DNA from: Helicostylum pulchrum
Taxonomy: Eukaryota; Mucoromycota; Mucoromycetes; Mucorales; Mucoraceae
NCBI GenBank assembly: GCA_025677825.1
Contig: JAIXMO010000022.1
Coordinates: 124,001 to 188,000, forward strand
Direction of reading: 5' to 3'
DNA: 64,000 nt
Both the position numbers and the translations under genes were made by a program. Shown here in pieces: positions 48,783-60,639 of this stretch. The notes beneath the pieces were generated by a model. The model was not told the origin of the DNA and made no database searches. It saw nothing but the letters and a program-made list of their open reading frames with translations. Within the stretch, counting starts at the first letter, position 1. Every line of letters begins with the position of its first letter.

Positions 48783-50372
48783 TTATTGTAATTGATAGAT
48801 AGACAATACGCCAGAGTCACCAGTTTTACCTGTTCCAGCTACAGCAATGTGCATAGTATCATTAAAATGATACGCTTTCAAGTTATTCACTTTACCAATC
48901 GAACCGTCTATCTTGAACATATCTAGAATTGGTGTTTCTAAAGAAGGGTTCCATACTGTCACTCTACCATTAGCAGCTCCAGAAACCAAAATAGTTTCTT
49001 TATCTGCATCTGTCAAAAATGATCTATTATTTATATGCGGACACTGATTTAGAAAAAATAAAAACAATTAAATTCTAGTTGTATACTTACAAACAGTTCA
49101 CCATTGAATTATGGCCATCTTCAAGTCTAACTTCTTTTAAATCGAATTTCTTTTGCTTCTTGTTAGGAGGAGATAATAATTGAATAGTGGAGTCACCTAA
49201 ACTAGCAGCAATCCATTCACCATCAGGTGAAGTAGCGACTTTGTATACAAAAGGTGGGTTGAACATTTGAGCTGCTGAAGGTACTTTGGCCTCTATATAT
49301 AAATAATTTTTTCGTAAAGTAGTTTCTTTTGCTAAATTAAAAAAAAAGCATGTACTTACTCATATCGTAGATATTGGTAGGTAAACCTCGAGAGAAATCC
49401 CATTCGTATAATTTACTATCCATTCCACCGGACCAAACTATATACTCGTTATTAAAAAAGGAGAGTCGCGTTTTTGTAATATTTTGTACTTTACCTTCCC
49501 ATGATTTCTTTACTCGGAATTTTACAGACATGCAAATCTATATCATATAAATACAGATAAGAATGCATATAAAATTATTACAAATAAAAACTCTTACGCT
49601 GTTGTGCTTTTTCGAAGACTTTTTGTATAATTTATGACTACTGAGATCGACTAGTTTTGGCAACTGTTAGTTTCCTTTTTCGGTTGTGATATTCTAGTGT
49701 TAATACGATACTTTACTGACATTAACAACACCTTCATCATCTGCCGTAGCTAAAAATTTGTTATTTTCGTTGACATCAATCTAAGAAGAAACCACATTAA
49801 TAAACCAATACGTCTCTCTCTTGCTTAAACCAAAAATTACACTGTTAATTTCATCGTTACTGAATTCATACGATTGTACTGGCTCAGTTAAAACTTTAGC
49901 ATCCGATTTCAAATCATAAACATGAACCTATTTACTTATTATTAATCTATCAAACTAATAGTTGCAAATATTTACTTTTGTGCCTGAAGAAAGATAAAGT
50001 AAATGCGCATTGGATTTCTTTCCAAATTTTATGCTTGTGACCTTTTTTTTATGCATGAAAAAAGAAAAAGAGGTTTAGATAGTTTAACAGTAAAAAGTTC
50101 AAGTGAAATACGTTACGGGATCACTTAGGTTATTAATTTCTTTAATAATGGTTTGTGTAGAAAGGTCCCATAATAAACACGAATTGTCCTCTAGTTGTCA
50201 AAATATCGAGATTAAGTTTTTTTTTTTTTTGGTAATTCCGTAACTTCTTTATACCTGAACCTGATGCTAAAATATGTTCACCTAAAGGAGAGTTTTTAAC
50301 ATACTCTACAGCTAGTACAGGCGCTTTATGGCCCTTTAATTCAACTAGTGGTTCAATAGTTTTAATACTCAT
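48783..50372 (-). CDS. WDR53-like WD40-repeat protein
   Basis: Ten small minus-strand exons (50372-50255, 50190-50117, 50041-49976, 49927-49841, 49780-49717, 49650-49598, 49537-49495, 49437-49360, 49292-49091, 49023-48783) join in frame to 341 residues. WD-type repeats are seen: LVELKGHKAPVLAVEYV with EDNSCLLWDL, NKFLATADDEGVVNVIDL, VWSGGMDSKLYEWDF, and the final VSGAANGRVTVWNP with VAGTGKTGDSGVLSIYQL. The order, including the ATADDEG repeat followed by a Lys/His segment and a separated C-terminal pair, matches animal WDR53. WDR53 is a proposed substrate receptor of CUL4-DDB1 ligases. Many exons are 40-90 nt, making this the most intron-dense gene here. Confidence 0.85.
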
Positions 50373-50545
50373 GTTTTGAAAGTGGGGAGAAAACGAGGGT
50401 AGTGTTGTTGACAAGAAAAGTTTTGAAAGTGTCAAAAAGGTGACTGCTATACCAGATCGGGAAAGAAAAAAGTTTTTTCTTCTTATTGAGACCTTTCAAA
50501 AAAAAAAAAGAAAGCCTCTCTTTTTTTCGACAAAGATAAAACAGT
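50373..50545. promoter_or_regulatory. Compact bidirectional promoter (WDR53-like / TSR1)
   Basis: Only 173 bp separate two divergent start codons. The region has a poly-A run (50498-50509) and T-rich stretches but no TATA consensus at a standard distance. Both genes must be driven from here or from inside the neighbour's 5' part. Confidence 0.6.
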
Positions 50546-53109
50546 ATGGAGCATCGTCATAGAGCTGGTAATTCTCACCAGACCAACAAACCTTTCAAAA
50601 GTCGTCATGCTACTAAAGGTGCTTTGAGAGAAGTATCCAAAGGTAAAATCAACCGTACTTCAGTAAAGCAAAGCAATGCACTCAAGACAGTTTCCAAGAC
50701 CGATCGTCGCAATGCCGCCAAGTTATTACAACAAAAGAAGCGTGAAGATATTACTCGCATCAGCCGATTGTTTGAAGGTCGTCAAGGTGCTCCCAAGATC
50801 GTACCTGTTTTAGCTTTATGCCCCGACAGCGAAGTTGGACCCGCTATTGAGGCTCTTTACAAGTCATTAGGAGAGACCATGCCTGCTCATGCTACTTCTG
50901 AATCAACTATTTTAAACGTTGAGCGTTTCAAGCAAAAGGTTCAATTGGTTCCTCTTAAGCGTAACTTTATTGATTGTCTTGATGCTTTCAAGGTAGCCGA
51001 TTTTGGTATTTTGTTAATGTCTGCCGATGTCGAAGTAGATCAATTTGGTATCAACTGCCTTTTGGGTATTTTGAATCAAGGACTTGTTAACGTCGTACCT
51101 GTTATTCAAAATATTGAAAATACACCTGTCAAGCTTCGCACCAGTTTAAGAAAGTCTTTATTGGCTTTTGTTCAACAATTCGTACCTGAGCATGAACATT
51201 TGTTTACTTTAGATAATGACACGGATTCTCTTAGTGTCTTACGTTATATTACATCTCAACGTCCTAAGCCCATGTCCTGGAGAGATAATCATCCTTATAT
51301 GCTTGCTGAATCTGTTGAGTTTGATAGTACCTCTGCTGAAACTGGTACTCTCAAGGTCACTGGTTATGCTCGTGGTAATCCTTTCAATGCCAACCGTCTT
51401 GTTCATCTCCAAAATTTTGGTGATTTCCAAGTAGAAAAAATTACAAGTGCTGATATTACTCACGGTGATATGGATGAAGATGCCAAGGTGATTGATACCC
51501 CTAAGCCTGATGAGCAGGATGATTTGATCTCTGAAAATGTACCTGATCTTATGGAAAATGAACAAACATGGCCTACAGAAGAAGAATTAGCTGATGCTGA
51601 CGCTCGTGTTCGTCGTATGCGTAATTTGGATGGTGATGATCAAGTTACAAAGCGTGTTCCTAAGGGTACTTCAGCTTATCAAGCTGCTTGGATTGTTGAT
51701 GAAGAAGATGCCGATTATACTGACGAAGAAGATGATGATGAGGATAAGATGATGGAAGATAATGACGATGAGGATGATGTAAAGCCTGCTTCTAGCAGTT
51801 TCCCTGAAGATGAAGATGAGGAATATGAAGATATTGAACTTGAGGGTAAAGACGGTTATAAAGATGAGTTTGATGCTGAGGAAGAAGCTAGACAATATGA
51901 AGAATATCTCAAGAACAGACAACTCGAGTTTGAAAACCATACTGATTTCCCTGATGAGATTGATACTCCTATGCATATGACCGCTAGAGAACGTTTCGCT
52001 CGTTACCGTGGTCTTCAATCCTTTAGAACCTCTGCTTGGGATCCTTATGAGAACCTTCCTATTGATTACGGAAGAATTTTCCGTTTTGAGAACTTTGGTC
52101 GTACTAAGATTCGTGTTATTAACCAAGCTATTGTTGGTCCCATCAAGCCTGGTAGAAGAATTACTATTCATATTAGCAATGTTCCTATTCAAGCATTCGG
52201 TAAGTTTTAAGTCTATTATACATATATAGAGAAACGTTTATTAACTCGTGTAAAATAATAGAATCCTATGATAAGACTAGACCTTTCATCCTTTTCGGTC
52301 TTTTACAATACGAACACAAGATGTCTCTTCTCAACTTGCAAGTTCAACGTGATAACGCATACGAAGGAACCGTTAGATCAAAGGTATATATATGTATATA
52401 TGTGCATTATATAATTGATATTTTTTTTTCTAAACAAAATTTAAATAATAGGATCCTATGGTATTGCATATGGGTTTCAGAAGATATAACGTTCGTCCCA
52501 TTTATTCTCAAAACACAAATAAGGGTACCAACCATGTTCACAAATTTGAGCGTTTCCAAAAGTTGGGTCGCTCTTATGTTGCAACAATTTATGGTCCCGT
52601 CGTTTTTGGTAAAACACCTGTCATGTTATATAAAGAGACTGATAATGTCAATGGTAAGGGTTTATACTATCATTTTTATTGCTAAAGCTAAAACTAACTT
52701 TTTTTTTTCATATTTAGAACCTATTTTGGTATCTTCAGGTACATTTATGAATGTCGATGTCAAGCGTATTATCGCTAAGCGTATTATTTTGAGTGGTCAT
52801 CCTTATAAGATTCATAAGAGATCAGCTGTCATCCGATTCATGTTCTTTAACGTTGAAGATATTTATTGGTTTAAACCTGTTCAACTTACGACAAAGTATG
52901 GTCGTGTTGGTCATATCAGTGAATCACTGGGTACTCACGGTTATATGAAGTGTATCTTTGATGGTACATTAACACAACAAGATACCATCATGATGTGTCT
53001 TTACAAGCGTGTCTTCCCCAAGTGGAACACTGAATTATATAGAGGAGGTTTAGACAAGACTGTTGAAGAGTCTACTGTAGTCAAGAGCATGGATATGGAT
53101 ATGGAGTAA
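50546..53109 (+). CDS. TSR1: Ribosome biogenesis factor Tsr1
   Basis: Four exons (50546-52199, 52262-52383, 52452-52653, 52718-53109) give 789 residues, the expected length. The basic N-terminus ([20 protein letters not shown]) and [19 protein letters not shown] mark the BMS1/TSR1 family. The P-loop of Bms1 is missing, as in Tsr1, which resembles translational GTPases but does not hydrolyse GTP. A long acidic loop ([19 protein letters not shown]) precedes the C-terminal half, which carries [30 protein letters not shown] and the [18 protein letters not shown] and FGKTPVMLY segments. Tsr1 is bound to pre-40S particles in nucleus and cytoplasm and prevents premature subunit joining. Codon bias is moderate. 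Confidence 0.96.
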
Positions 53110-53569
53110 TTATTTAAATAATAATAAATATGTATAAATCAATAAAAACATTGTATAAGAGGTTTAAAAAATATATATGCGTACGTTGTAGGCTTTCGTA
53201 ATAGCTTATCGTTTTAATACACAGTACTTAGTTTATCATTTTACATAACTGTTTAAGAACATCTTTAAGAGTTTCTCTAAAACTGGTTGTAAATAGCTGG
53301 GGTTTTTTTGTCGTCAGAGGAACTAAAAACTACCTATAACGGATTGAACTCTTGTATCAGTTTTTTTTAACGTGCAAAAATTAATCAGTTTATTAATTAA
53401 ATGGTCTATAAGCATATTTATCACATACTAAAAAGCTATTAACTACTTATGTGACTGAAAAATACATGTCTTCGGCTTTTTTAAGTCATATGTCCTTCTG
53501 AATAAAAGATATAAAGTACGTAAAGTTTTAAAGTTTTATTTCCTTCAAATATACTTACATTCAAAAATT
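53110..53569. other. Intergenic region after TSR1
   Basis: AT-rich spacer with AATAAA-like signals soon after the TSR1 stop (53125-53150). No gene-like frame. Confidence 0.5.
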
Positions 53570-53863
53570 ATGGCGGAAGAAAGTTTGGTATACTGGCTTA
53601 TAACTGCGGAGAATGTCAGCTATCCAACTAGCCGGTGCTATGTCTTTACAACCCCTAAAAACATTACTTTCCGGCAATTTAAGTTAAAAGCAAGTAGCAT
53701 AGTTTACGAAAGCACCCTTACGCTCAAAGAGATTACATATACAAGAGAAGACGGACATAAAGGTATACTTATAAACAGCGACAAAAGTCTGCGTATTGCA
53801 ATTGACTACAAGGACGAAAACGCATATGATGTCAGGAAGGGAATAGTGCTCTATTGTATGTAG
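53570..53863 (+). CDS. Small intronless orphan gene, 97 residues
   Basis: An open frame MAEESLVYWLITAENVSYPT to ...GIVLYCM with protein-like composition and alternating hydrophobic residues suggestive of a beta-rich or ubiquitin-like fold (SRCYVFTTPKNITFRQFKLK, TREDGHKGILINSDKSLRIA). I recognise no family. It has no signal peptide or membrane helix. An AATAAA signal (53888-53893) lies 25 bases after the stop, which supports a real transcript. It could be a lineage-specific gene or the first exon of a decayed larger one. Confidence 0.5.
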   Translation: MAEESLVYWLITAENVSYPTSRCYVFTTPKNITFRQFKLKASSIVYESTLTLKEITYTREDGHKGILINSDKSLRIAIDYKDENAYDVRKGIVLYCM

Positions 53864-54313
53864 TTAAAAAAAACGCAATTTTTTACAATAAAAACAAAAT
53901 CCAGTATTTTCCCCATATATTTTCTTGCTAAAAAATACACGTTTCATTAAAACAATCCAAAAACAACGATTAAAATAATAAGAGCTCTTTTTATAAAACC
54001 AAGACTACATGTAAATAGTAAAATAGCAGTATTTTTTTCTTAAAAATGGCCAATGAGACTGTTGGCACATTATATCACTAATTGCGTGGACAGTAGATGT
54101 AGATATATTTTTAAATGTACAACTACAATTTGATTAATCTTTCAAGTGTTATACGCATTTTATCCACTAAATATGAGATTATTTATTTAAAATATAATCT
54201 ATATACATAAATTGCAATTTACTTGAATATCGTCTCCATAAATAAAATAGTTCGACTTCACAGTTTATAAAAATATAAAAGTACTTTGGAAAAAAAAATA
54301 TTTATTAGGATGT
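53864..54313. other. Convergent intergenic region
   Basis: AT-rich spacer between the orphan gene and the aldo-keto reductase stop. Contains AATAAA signals on both strands; no gene is seen. Confidence 0.5.
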
Positions 54314-55476
54314 CTACATAAAGATAACATTACGAGGAATATAAGGCTCTTCTAAATAATTGATATCCTCTCCGCTTAACTTTACATCTAAAGAACCAAT
54401 AATATCGTACAAGTTAGACTCTGTGCTCACGCCCACAATAGGTGACGTGACATGCTTCTTTGACAACATCCAAGCCATAGAAATTTGTGCAGGTGAATGA
54501 CCCAATTTCTCCGCAATCTCAACAACGCGATCAATAATTAAATCGTTATTTGCACTTTCCTTCTTTGCAAAAAATAGATCGATACCATGATCGCTTTCGG
54601 TACGTTTAGTAGAACGGTTCTTACCAGTCAATAGTCCTCTTGCTAACGGAGACCAATGAATGGATGCAATACCTTGATCAATACAGTAAGGAATCATCTC
54701 GCGTTCTTCTTCGCGGTAGATCAAATTATACAAGTTTTGCATGCTGGAGAATTTAGCCCAGCCGTTCTTTTCTGCAATAGCGTTGGCCTTTTGGAACTCC
54801 CAAGCGTAGCAAGAAGAGCAACCGATATACCTAACCTTACCAGAACGAACTAAATCGTTCAAAGCTTCCATAGTTTCTTCAACAGGTGTATTCTATTAAC
54901 AATAAAAAAAAATTCTCTCGTTTCAACTATATTTTAACTTACGCGATCAAAACGATGAATTTGGTACAAATCAATATAATCAACGTCTAGTCTCTTCAAC
55001 GAAGCATCGATAGCGTCAAAGATATGTTTACGAGATAAGCCACACGCGTTTTCATACTCGGGATGATCTGCTACTTGCGCAGAAAAAGTGTTGTTTCCCA
55101 AGTTATCGTCTACAGCATAAAAGGCCTTGGTGGCCACAACGATACGAGACCGGGGCATGTTAAACTTCTTGATAGCCTTACCGAGAATACGCTCACTTTC
55201 ACCGTTGGAGTAAACATCAGCAGTATCAAAAAAATTAATACCGGCTTCATAAGCCTTACCGATTAAATGGAGTGACTCTTCTTCATCTTTAACCCAGGGT
55301 TGCCACTTGGAAGAACCGTAAGACATACAACCTAATGAGAAACGAGATACCTTTATTTTTTTTTATACAGTTATTAGTTTACAGATAAAACGTTTTTAGT
55401 AAAAAGGGCTTACACGTAAACCGGTATTACCGAAGCGAACATATTGCATCTTGGGAAGATTTTTTGTCTCAGACAT
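54314..55476 (-). CDS. Aldo-keto reductase (YajO/Aad-type, potassium-channel beta-like)
   Basis: Three minus-strand exons (55476-55414, 55350-54943, 54892-54314) give 349 residues. The catalytic tetrad of the superfamily is visible: Asp and Tyr in NFFDTADVYSNGESE, Lys in VVATKAF and His in DLYQIHRFDR. The NADPH-binding end (SPIVGVSTESNLYDIIGSL) is also typical. The family reduces aldehydes and ketones with NADPH in the cytosol. The substrate cannot be told from sequence; aryl-alcohol dehydrogenases and bacterial YajO/Tas-like enzymes are the closest in style (SIHWSPLARGLLTGKNRS). The first exon MSETKNLPKMQYVRFGNTGL supports the start. The gene borders the decayed accessory island on its 5' side. 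Confidence 0.94.
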
Positions 55477-55755
55477 TTTTTTATTTTGTTTATTGGCAAA
55501 AGAGAAAGAGAAGGATATGGGTATTTATACTTTTACGGGATCACTACCGTGATCAAGACTGAATTCGGTAATACAAGTTTCCAAATGGAGATTAATACTA
55601 AATACTGTAACTGCATTAAGTAATGAATCTATTGAAATGAGGTTATTTATTATATTGGTATAACTATTGGTTAGTTGATGACATGCAATCGCACTTACTA
55701 TTCGGAATAGACATCGTAGATCGTAAATTCAAAGCTTTTTGCCGAGCTTTCTTTT

Positions 55756-56503
55756 TTATTGGCGTAGGCTCTTGTGGAACTGAAATCGATCTTTGCTTTC
55801 TTTATAAAAGCAGGTATTAGGCACTTTTGCAATAACGTCAAATATTATGTGTTCAGCTAATATTACCTTTTCAATGTCACTAACATCAACGATATCTTCG
55901 AAGATGTCAATGGATGTGAGGGAGGGGGGATATGTCTTTTGTAAAATATTAAACGCATTACTTCCCAATAAGTCTTTGTGGGGGGAGTCCTTGTTGGAGA
56001 GATCGAGTATGCCGTTTTCCCCAAGACTAAGTATGAAATACACTATAGTACTGACTACGTGCATAATATACATCATAATATTTACGCGACGATATTTTTA
56101 TCATTATTATTAAGAGACTTATAGTTATCATAGTTTTTTAAGTAAGCTCTTTTGATAGTGGTAGCTATAGATAAAGGACATTTTGGGATTATAACATCCT
56201 CCTCCTCAACAAACTACTAGGTTATTAGTTAAAAGGTTACTTGTCTTTTTTGTGCTTGCACTATACCGTTTTAGCAAAATCAAAAGCCTTTTTCACTTTT
56301 TGTACGTTATAAATTTGCTTTAGTTTGGTGTCTACCCTGGTTGCGGAGGGTATGTGCTTCTTTATATTCTCTTTTAGCAACTCAGTTGATGTATTTAATA
56401 AAGTCGATTGAGTCTCATCGATCTATTGGCTGACTTGGTCGTTTACATCGACATTAGCATCATATTCTTCTATCGAGCGACTTCGTTTTCTTGTTTTAGC
56501 CAT
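55756..56503 (-). pseudogene. Degenerate orphan gene
   Basis: On the minus strand a frame starts at ATG 56503 (MAKTRKRSRSIEEYDANVD), hits TAG after VNDQVSQ and reads on in the same frame (IDETQSTLLNTSTELLKENI, DTKLKQIYNVQKVKKAFDF). After a probable intron, YLKNYDNYKSLNNNDKN leads to another stop (TAA near 56086) and then the 106-codon frame 56076-55756, with FNILQKTYPPSLTSIDIFED and VILAEHIIFDVIAKVPNT. The Arg/Lys-rich start could be a nuclear localisation signal. I do not recognise the family. At least two in-frame stops show it is no longer a complete gene. Confidence 0.45.
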
Positions 56504-56880
56504 AGTGAATACCTTAAACAAGTAACAAAAAAGATGGGTTAATTCTTGACACACCACCATTTACACCACCAGTGCCAATTTAGGGAAATTCCTGGTACAC
56601 CACCATATCATAGGGATATATTTGGACATTTGATTATATAAAAGATGCTTGCTTGTATATGAATTCATTGTTTAAAAAAAAAAAGGAAAGGAAAAGAAAA
56701 GAGAAGGAAAAAAAAAAAGGATGATAAAAAGGAGTTTATTTAACTATGATAAAAAGGATTTATTTAACCATATTACAATTTACCTTCATCTAATAGTAGG
56801 TTATGACCAGAAATGGAAATACTGATCGGATGTAATCCTGCTACAAATTCTTATAAATTGGTCCACCCTCATCAAACAAA

Positions 56881-57129
56881 ATGAATTCGATACGAAACGA
56901 CATACTTGTCATGATAGGCACTACTTTCTCTACCCTTTGGAAACACCACTCGTTTTGCGTTACCAATGAAAAATTCTGGTCTAACTTAGCTGTCTGTCAG
57001 ATGTTTCAACAAGATCACTATACCGTCATTAATACTTTTAGTTCAAAGTATAAAACCATCGAAAAATGGAACACTATTATCCACCCTTTCTTTTCACGGC
57101 TAACGCTACTCCAAGTTTTCTTTATTTAA
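56881..57129 (+). other. Short orphan open frame
   Basis: An 82-codon frame with fairly protein-like content (TTFSTLWKHHSFCVTNEKFW, MFQQDHYTVINTFSSKYKT). A canonical AATAAA (57145-57150) lies just past the stop. Convergent with the minus-strand relic 57236-57707. Function unknown; it may be part of the same decayed element. Confidence 0.3.
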
Positions 57130-57235
57130 TATTTCTCTTAATTCAATAAAGTTTACACTTAATAAAAAAAAAAAAGGTATCAAGTTTTATTGGTCATAAA
57201 TATAAATAAAAAATTCAATTGATTTATAAAGTTAT

Positions 57236-57707
57236 TCAATCAAAGTGGTTGATTTTAACTGGTTTATATTTATCGATGGCCTTTTTTTCCTTCTTTCCAT
57301 TTGATACCTTTATCGCGTTATATAAACTGGAATTGTAACTGTCAATAAGTTCTCTTCGTTTTACAATAAGTTCTTGATTATTCAATCGAATGACTGAAGA
57401 AAATCTAGCTTGGGTGAACTTTAATACTTTTTTGAGGTCTTGAGAGGGTTGTTTTTTGTTCATTTTCAATTTTTTTTAATCATTCCATTTATTTCTTTTT
57501 GACCCACTTTTTTAGTTGCAGATACTCTTAAAAGAAGAGATGATCCTTGGTTATATACTGAACCATAGACTAAATGAAGAGGATTTGTGGGGAAAAAATC
57601 GTCGTAAAAGAATTGATTGCTATGATAACCCCATTTATTGATAGAGGAATTCTTCAGGTATCGATTAATAATACGATTAGTTACAATAGGTTCAATCTGA
57701 TTTTCCT
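57236..57707 (-). pseudogene. Frameshifted orphan gene in accessory island
   Basis: Two minus-strand frames abut. The first (57707-57474) reads KEENQIEPIVTNRIINRYLK, INKWGYHSNQFFYDDFFPTN and LHLVYGSVYNQGSSLLLRVS, ending at a stop just after an A8 run. The second (57469-57236) reads MNKKQPSQDLKKVLKFTQAR to PVKINHFD. One extra A in the run would join them into a single 150-plus-residue protein. An upstream TGA then blocks extension. I do not know the family. It is either a fresh pseudogene or an assembly error at a homopolymer. Confidence 0.4.
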
Positions 57708-57925
57708 CTTTTAATCAAAGAGCCTAAAAAAGGAACAAACTTGTTGTTGGTATCGTTCAATATGCCCCGGAAACCTCCTGACCGAGTTCTTTATTGTTTT
57801 TGAATTCAAAAATAGTCAAAAAGACACAAAAACAGTGGTTCTTTTTTAAAAAAAACAAGTTTTGGGACTTAAAATCGGGCGGGATGTGGTGATATGAAGG
57901 TAGTCAAGATGTAGAGGTCTTACGT

Positions 57926-58514
57926 GTGTTGTACCATTATAGTCAGTTCACCTCTTCAATAGTTGAAAGTGTATATAGTCCCAGAGGAGATGGACAATGT
58001 GGTTTTAGAACTTTAGCTATGGCGCTATATGGTGATCAGAATAAATGGATAGAAGTAAAAGAAAAAATGTTTGATACATTTGTAAATTATCAAAGTTCAT
58101 TACGGGATTTTAGATTTCCTGAAAAAGAAAAATCCGAAAGTATTTTATCTTGTTACTCCTCTCCCCTCCTTGTCCACCAAATATATACTTTAACTACGTC
58201 GACTGCCCTCAAATAGCTGCTGATGCATTTGGTCGAATTATAGCAGTATACACCGTAAAACCCGACCGTAATGGGCAGTTATACTTCAGTTGCTCCCTTT
58301 TCCTTCCTTTGATACAGCTTCCTTCATCATCAACCGTTATCAACATGTTTCTATTTAATTTCCACTTTACTTGATGGATCCAATTAGAATGGAAGATGGA
58401 TCAACAGTAAATTATGCATTACCGCTTGTAAATCCTTACCATATATCTGTACTTAAGAAATGCCCAGAATTAGTAGAATTCAATATATCAAGCAGCTTTA
58501 ATATGAACACTTAA
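57926..58514 (+). pseudogene. Broken OTU-family cysteine protease domain
   Basis: The first part reads SPRGDGQCGFRTLAMALYGD, the OTU active-site motif (Asp, then Cys in DGQCGFR). A frameshift lies in the CT-rich stretch 58155-58185. A second frame gives YFNYVDCPQIAADAFGRIIA, another OTU hallmark. After a further frame change, MDPIRMEDGSTVNYALPLVN and PYHISVLKKCPELVEF follow, where the His is a candidate for the catalytic histidine. OTU proteases remove ubiquitin. This DGxCGFR type is also common inside MULE/Kolobok-like transposons and related fungal families, which fits the setting among broken orphan genes. With two frameshifts it cannot make a full domain. Confidence 0.65.
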
Positions 58515-58699
58515 TTATTTACTTTAGGCAATTCTACTTATTATGTTTTTCTCCATTCGTTCCTATGTTTACTTCCCTTTTTTTTATGAACACTCCTTTA
58601 TTTATGATTTCTCTACTCTTTTATATTTTTCCTTTCATTCGTTTTTATTTTAATATCTATTTGCATTTACTCTTTTGTTTTTATTCTTAATACGGTTTT

Positions 58700-60447
58700 T
58701 TAGGGATCACCGCCTTTACACTCAATGCTAATAAATTGAATGTCAGATACTTTTGTAATTTATGGGCGGGATTTCTAATTTTTGTCTTTTACTCTCCAAA
58801 CACAATGTTCAACGACATAACAGTTAACCATGGCTACCAAGAGTGGTTAAAAACTGCAGCTATTCTTGATCCCCCTTATGATTATATTAGTTTCTCTGAT
58901 TTCGACGAGCAGAATGTTAAAGTAACAAATTGTTTATACCTTACCGTGCTTCATAACACTCTTGGAAAGGCAAATAAAAAAGAAAAACAACTTATTCTGA
59001 ACGCGATCAAGTTATTCAATGTAAATAATTCATTCCTTCACTTGTGATAAATCAGAACTACTGACTTATTATTTCACTTTTAGCGTAAAAGTAATAAAGA
59101 CACCGCGTTTTCTCGTATTTATTCTGAATATTGGAAAGTCAGGGATGAGCGCGCCCACCAAAGCAATATTAGAAAACGAACACAAGAAGCCTTACAAGAC
59201 ATCACTGATAATATTGTTGGAAGCATGGTTGATTCAACCAAAAGAGTAACTATTGTAGATAGTCGAAAAAGCTAAACCTGTTGACTAACTGCCTATTTTT
59301 TTTTAGTTACGTAGTAATAATCCTGAAACTGCAAATGACGCCACTGATGATAACATTTCGAGTGTAGTTAAGGTTTATGAAAAGTAAGTTCAGGCTGGTA
59401 CTACAATTTACATTTTACTTTTATTGTAACTGATATGGATATTTACTAGTGTAAAAAAATTAAAAAACCTTAATATTGATGATGATGGCGTCCAAGCAAT
59501 AATGGATGAAGATATTTTAAATGAATTTAAAAAAAAACAGCCCTTACTGAATACAAATTGACCTCAGCTACATCATTACTTCTTGATTTGATTAGGGAAT
59601 CTGCACCAAGCCCAACATCAATAAGAAGCATAATAAAATCATATCAGCTTCCAAATAATGAAGTTTTTGATATGATTGTTCATGCTGATGTCAATTTTAT
59701 AGAAGCAGTAGGGTTATACTGGTAAGTCACAGAGTTTGTTGAAAGACAATAGTATATTAAATATATCTTTAATAGTTTAAATCTAATACAAAGCCCTCGT
59801 AATCCGCTATTATTTTCTTCTCTTGAGCGTACTGCTGCTACCCAAACAACCATTATGTTACTGCATAATCTATTCCTTTCAGTAAATGATTTGATTGGTT
59901 TCAACTGGTAAGTATACCGTATCACTCAGTTATTTGCTCAATGGTACGAAGGTCAAAGATACTAATGTTTTTCCTGTATACATACAGGATCGAGGTTGAA
60001 ACATTGCTGACAAGTAAAACAAAATGGGATGGTGTTGGATTTTGTCCTACATCTGAAAAAAAAATTGGTTTAGTTCTTGTTGAGTTTTCAGGAGGGATTA
60101 TGTTCAATAGTACAAAAAAAAAGGCCACTCATGATGAAAGCAAGATTGAAAATGGGATTATCAGTTTATTGAATTCACAAAGTCAAAAGCTGCATACTTT
60201 GTTAGATTCCATGGTAATTATTCGTATTCCCAAACAAAAGTTAACTAACCATTGTAAACTTTAAATAGCGATGAAGCTTTACCTTGAAGCAATTTTTTAT
60301 GTGGATGAGACATACATAAGACGTACATACATTACCATGAAATTCCCTACAACAGCAACAGAGCTCCAGGTGTTTTTTACACAAGTGCCTATGATTTTAA
60401 ATTGGAAAAAGTCTCTTGTTGACTCTTTAAATCAAATTGAATATTAA
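58700..60447 (+). pseudogene. Decayed multi-exon gene of an unrecognised lineage-specific family
   Basis: A chain of exons with good GT-AG introns: VNHGYQEWLKTAAILDPPYD (from about 58825), donor 59022, acceptor 59083, then RIYSEYWKVRDERAHQSNIR, LRSNNPETANDATDDNISS and VKKLKNLNIDDDGVQAIMDE. The frame breaks at the A9 run about 59528-59536 and resumes as LTEYKLTSATSLLLDLIRES. After further introns come LERTAATQTTIMLLHNLFLS and the best-conserved block IEVETLLTSKTKWDGVGFCP followed by GLVLVEFSGG. The last piece, MKLYLEAIFYVDETYIRR to VDSLNQIEY, ends at TAA 60445-60447 but does not join in frame. The Asp (WDGV), Glu (LVEFSGG) and later Lys/Asp residues resemble a restriction-nuclease-like active site; this is inference only. 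Confidence 0.55.
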
Positions 60448-60639
60448 AAGGTCAAATATTATAAATAAATCAAAGTGTTGTTATATAGCTTTTTATTTGC
60501 AATATTTTTTTTTGTGATTTTATTGATTAAAGGAATTAAAATAAAGAAAAGTAGAAAGAAAAGGGAAGATCCAAGATATACACCAGAGTACTATGACTAA
60601 ACATGTTATGTTTATTGGGTTGAGGTATCGCTGTTCTCT

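Noticed and set aside
52321..53109. Apparent separate 262-residue protein
   Set aside because: It crosses two introns. The true exons belong to TSR1 and join in frame.
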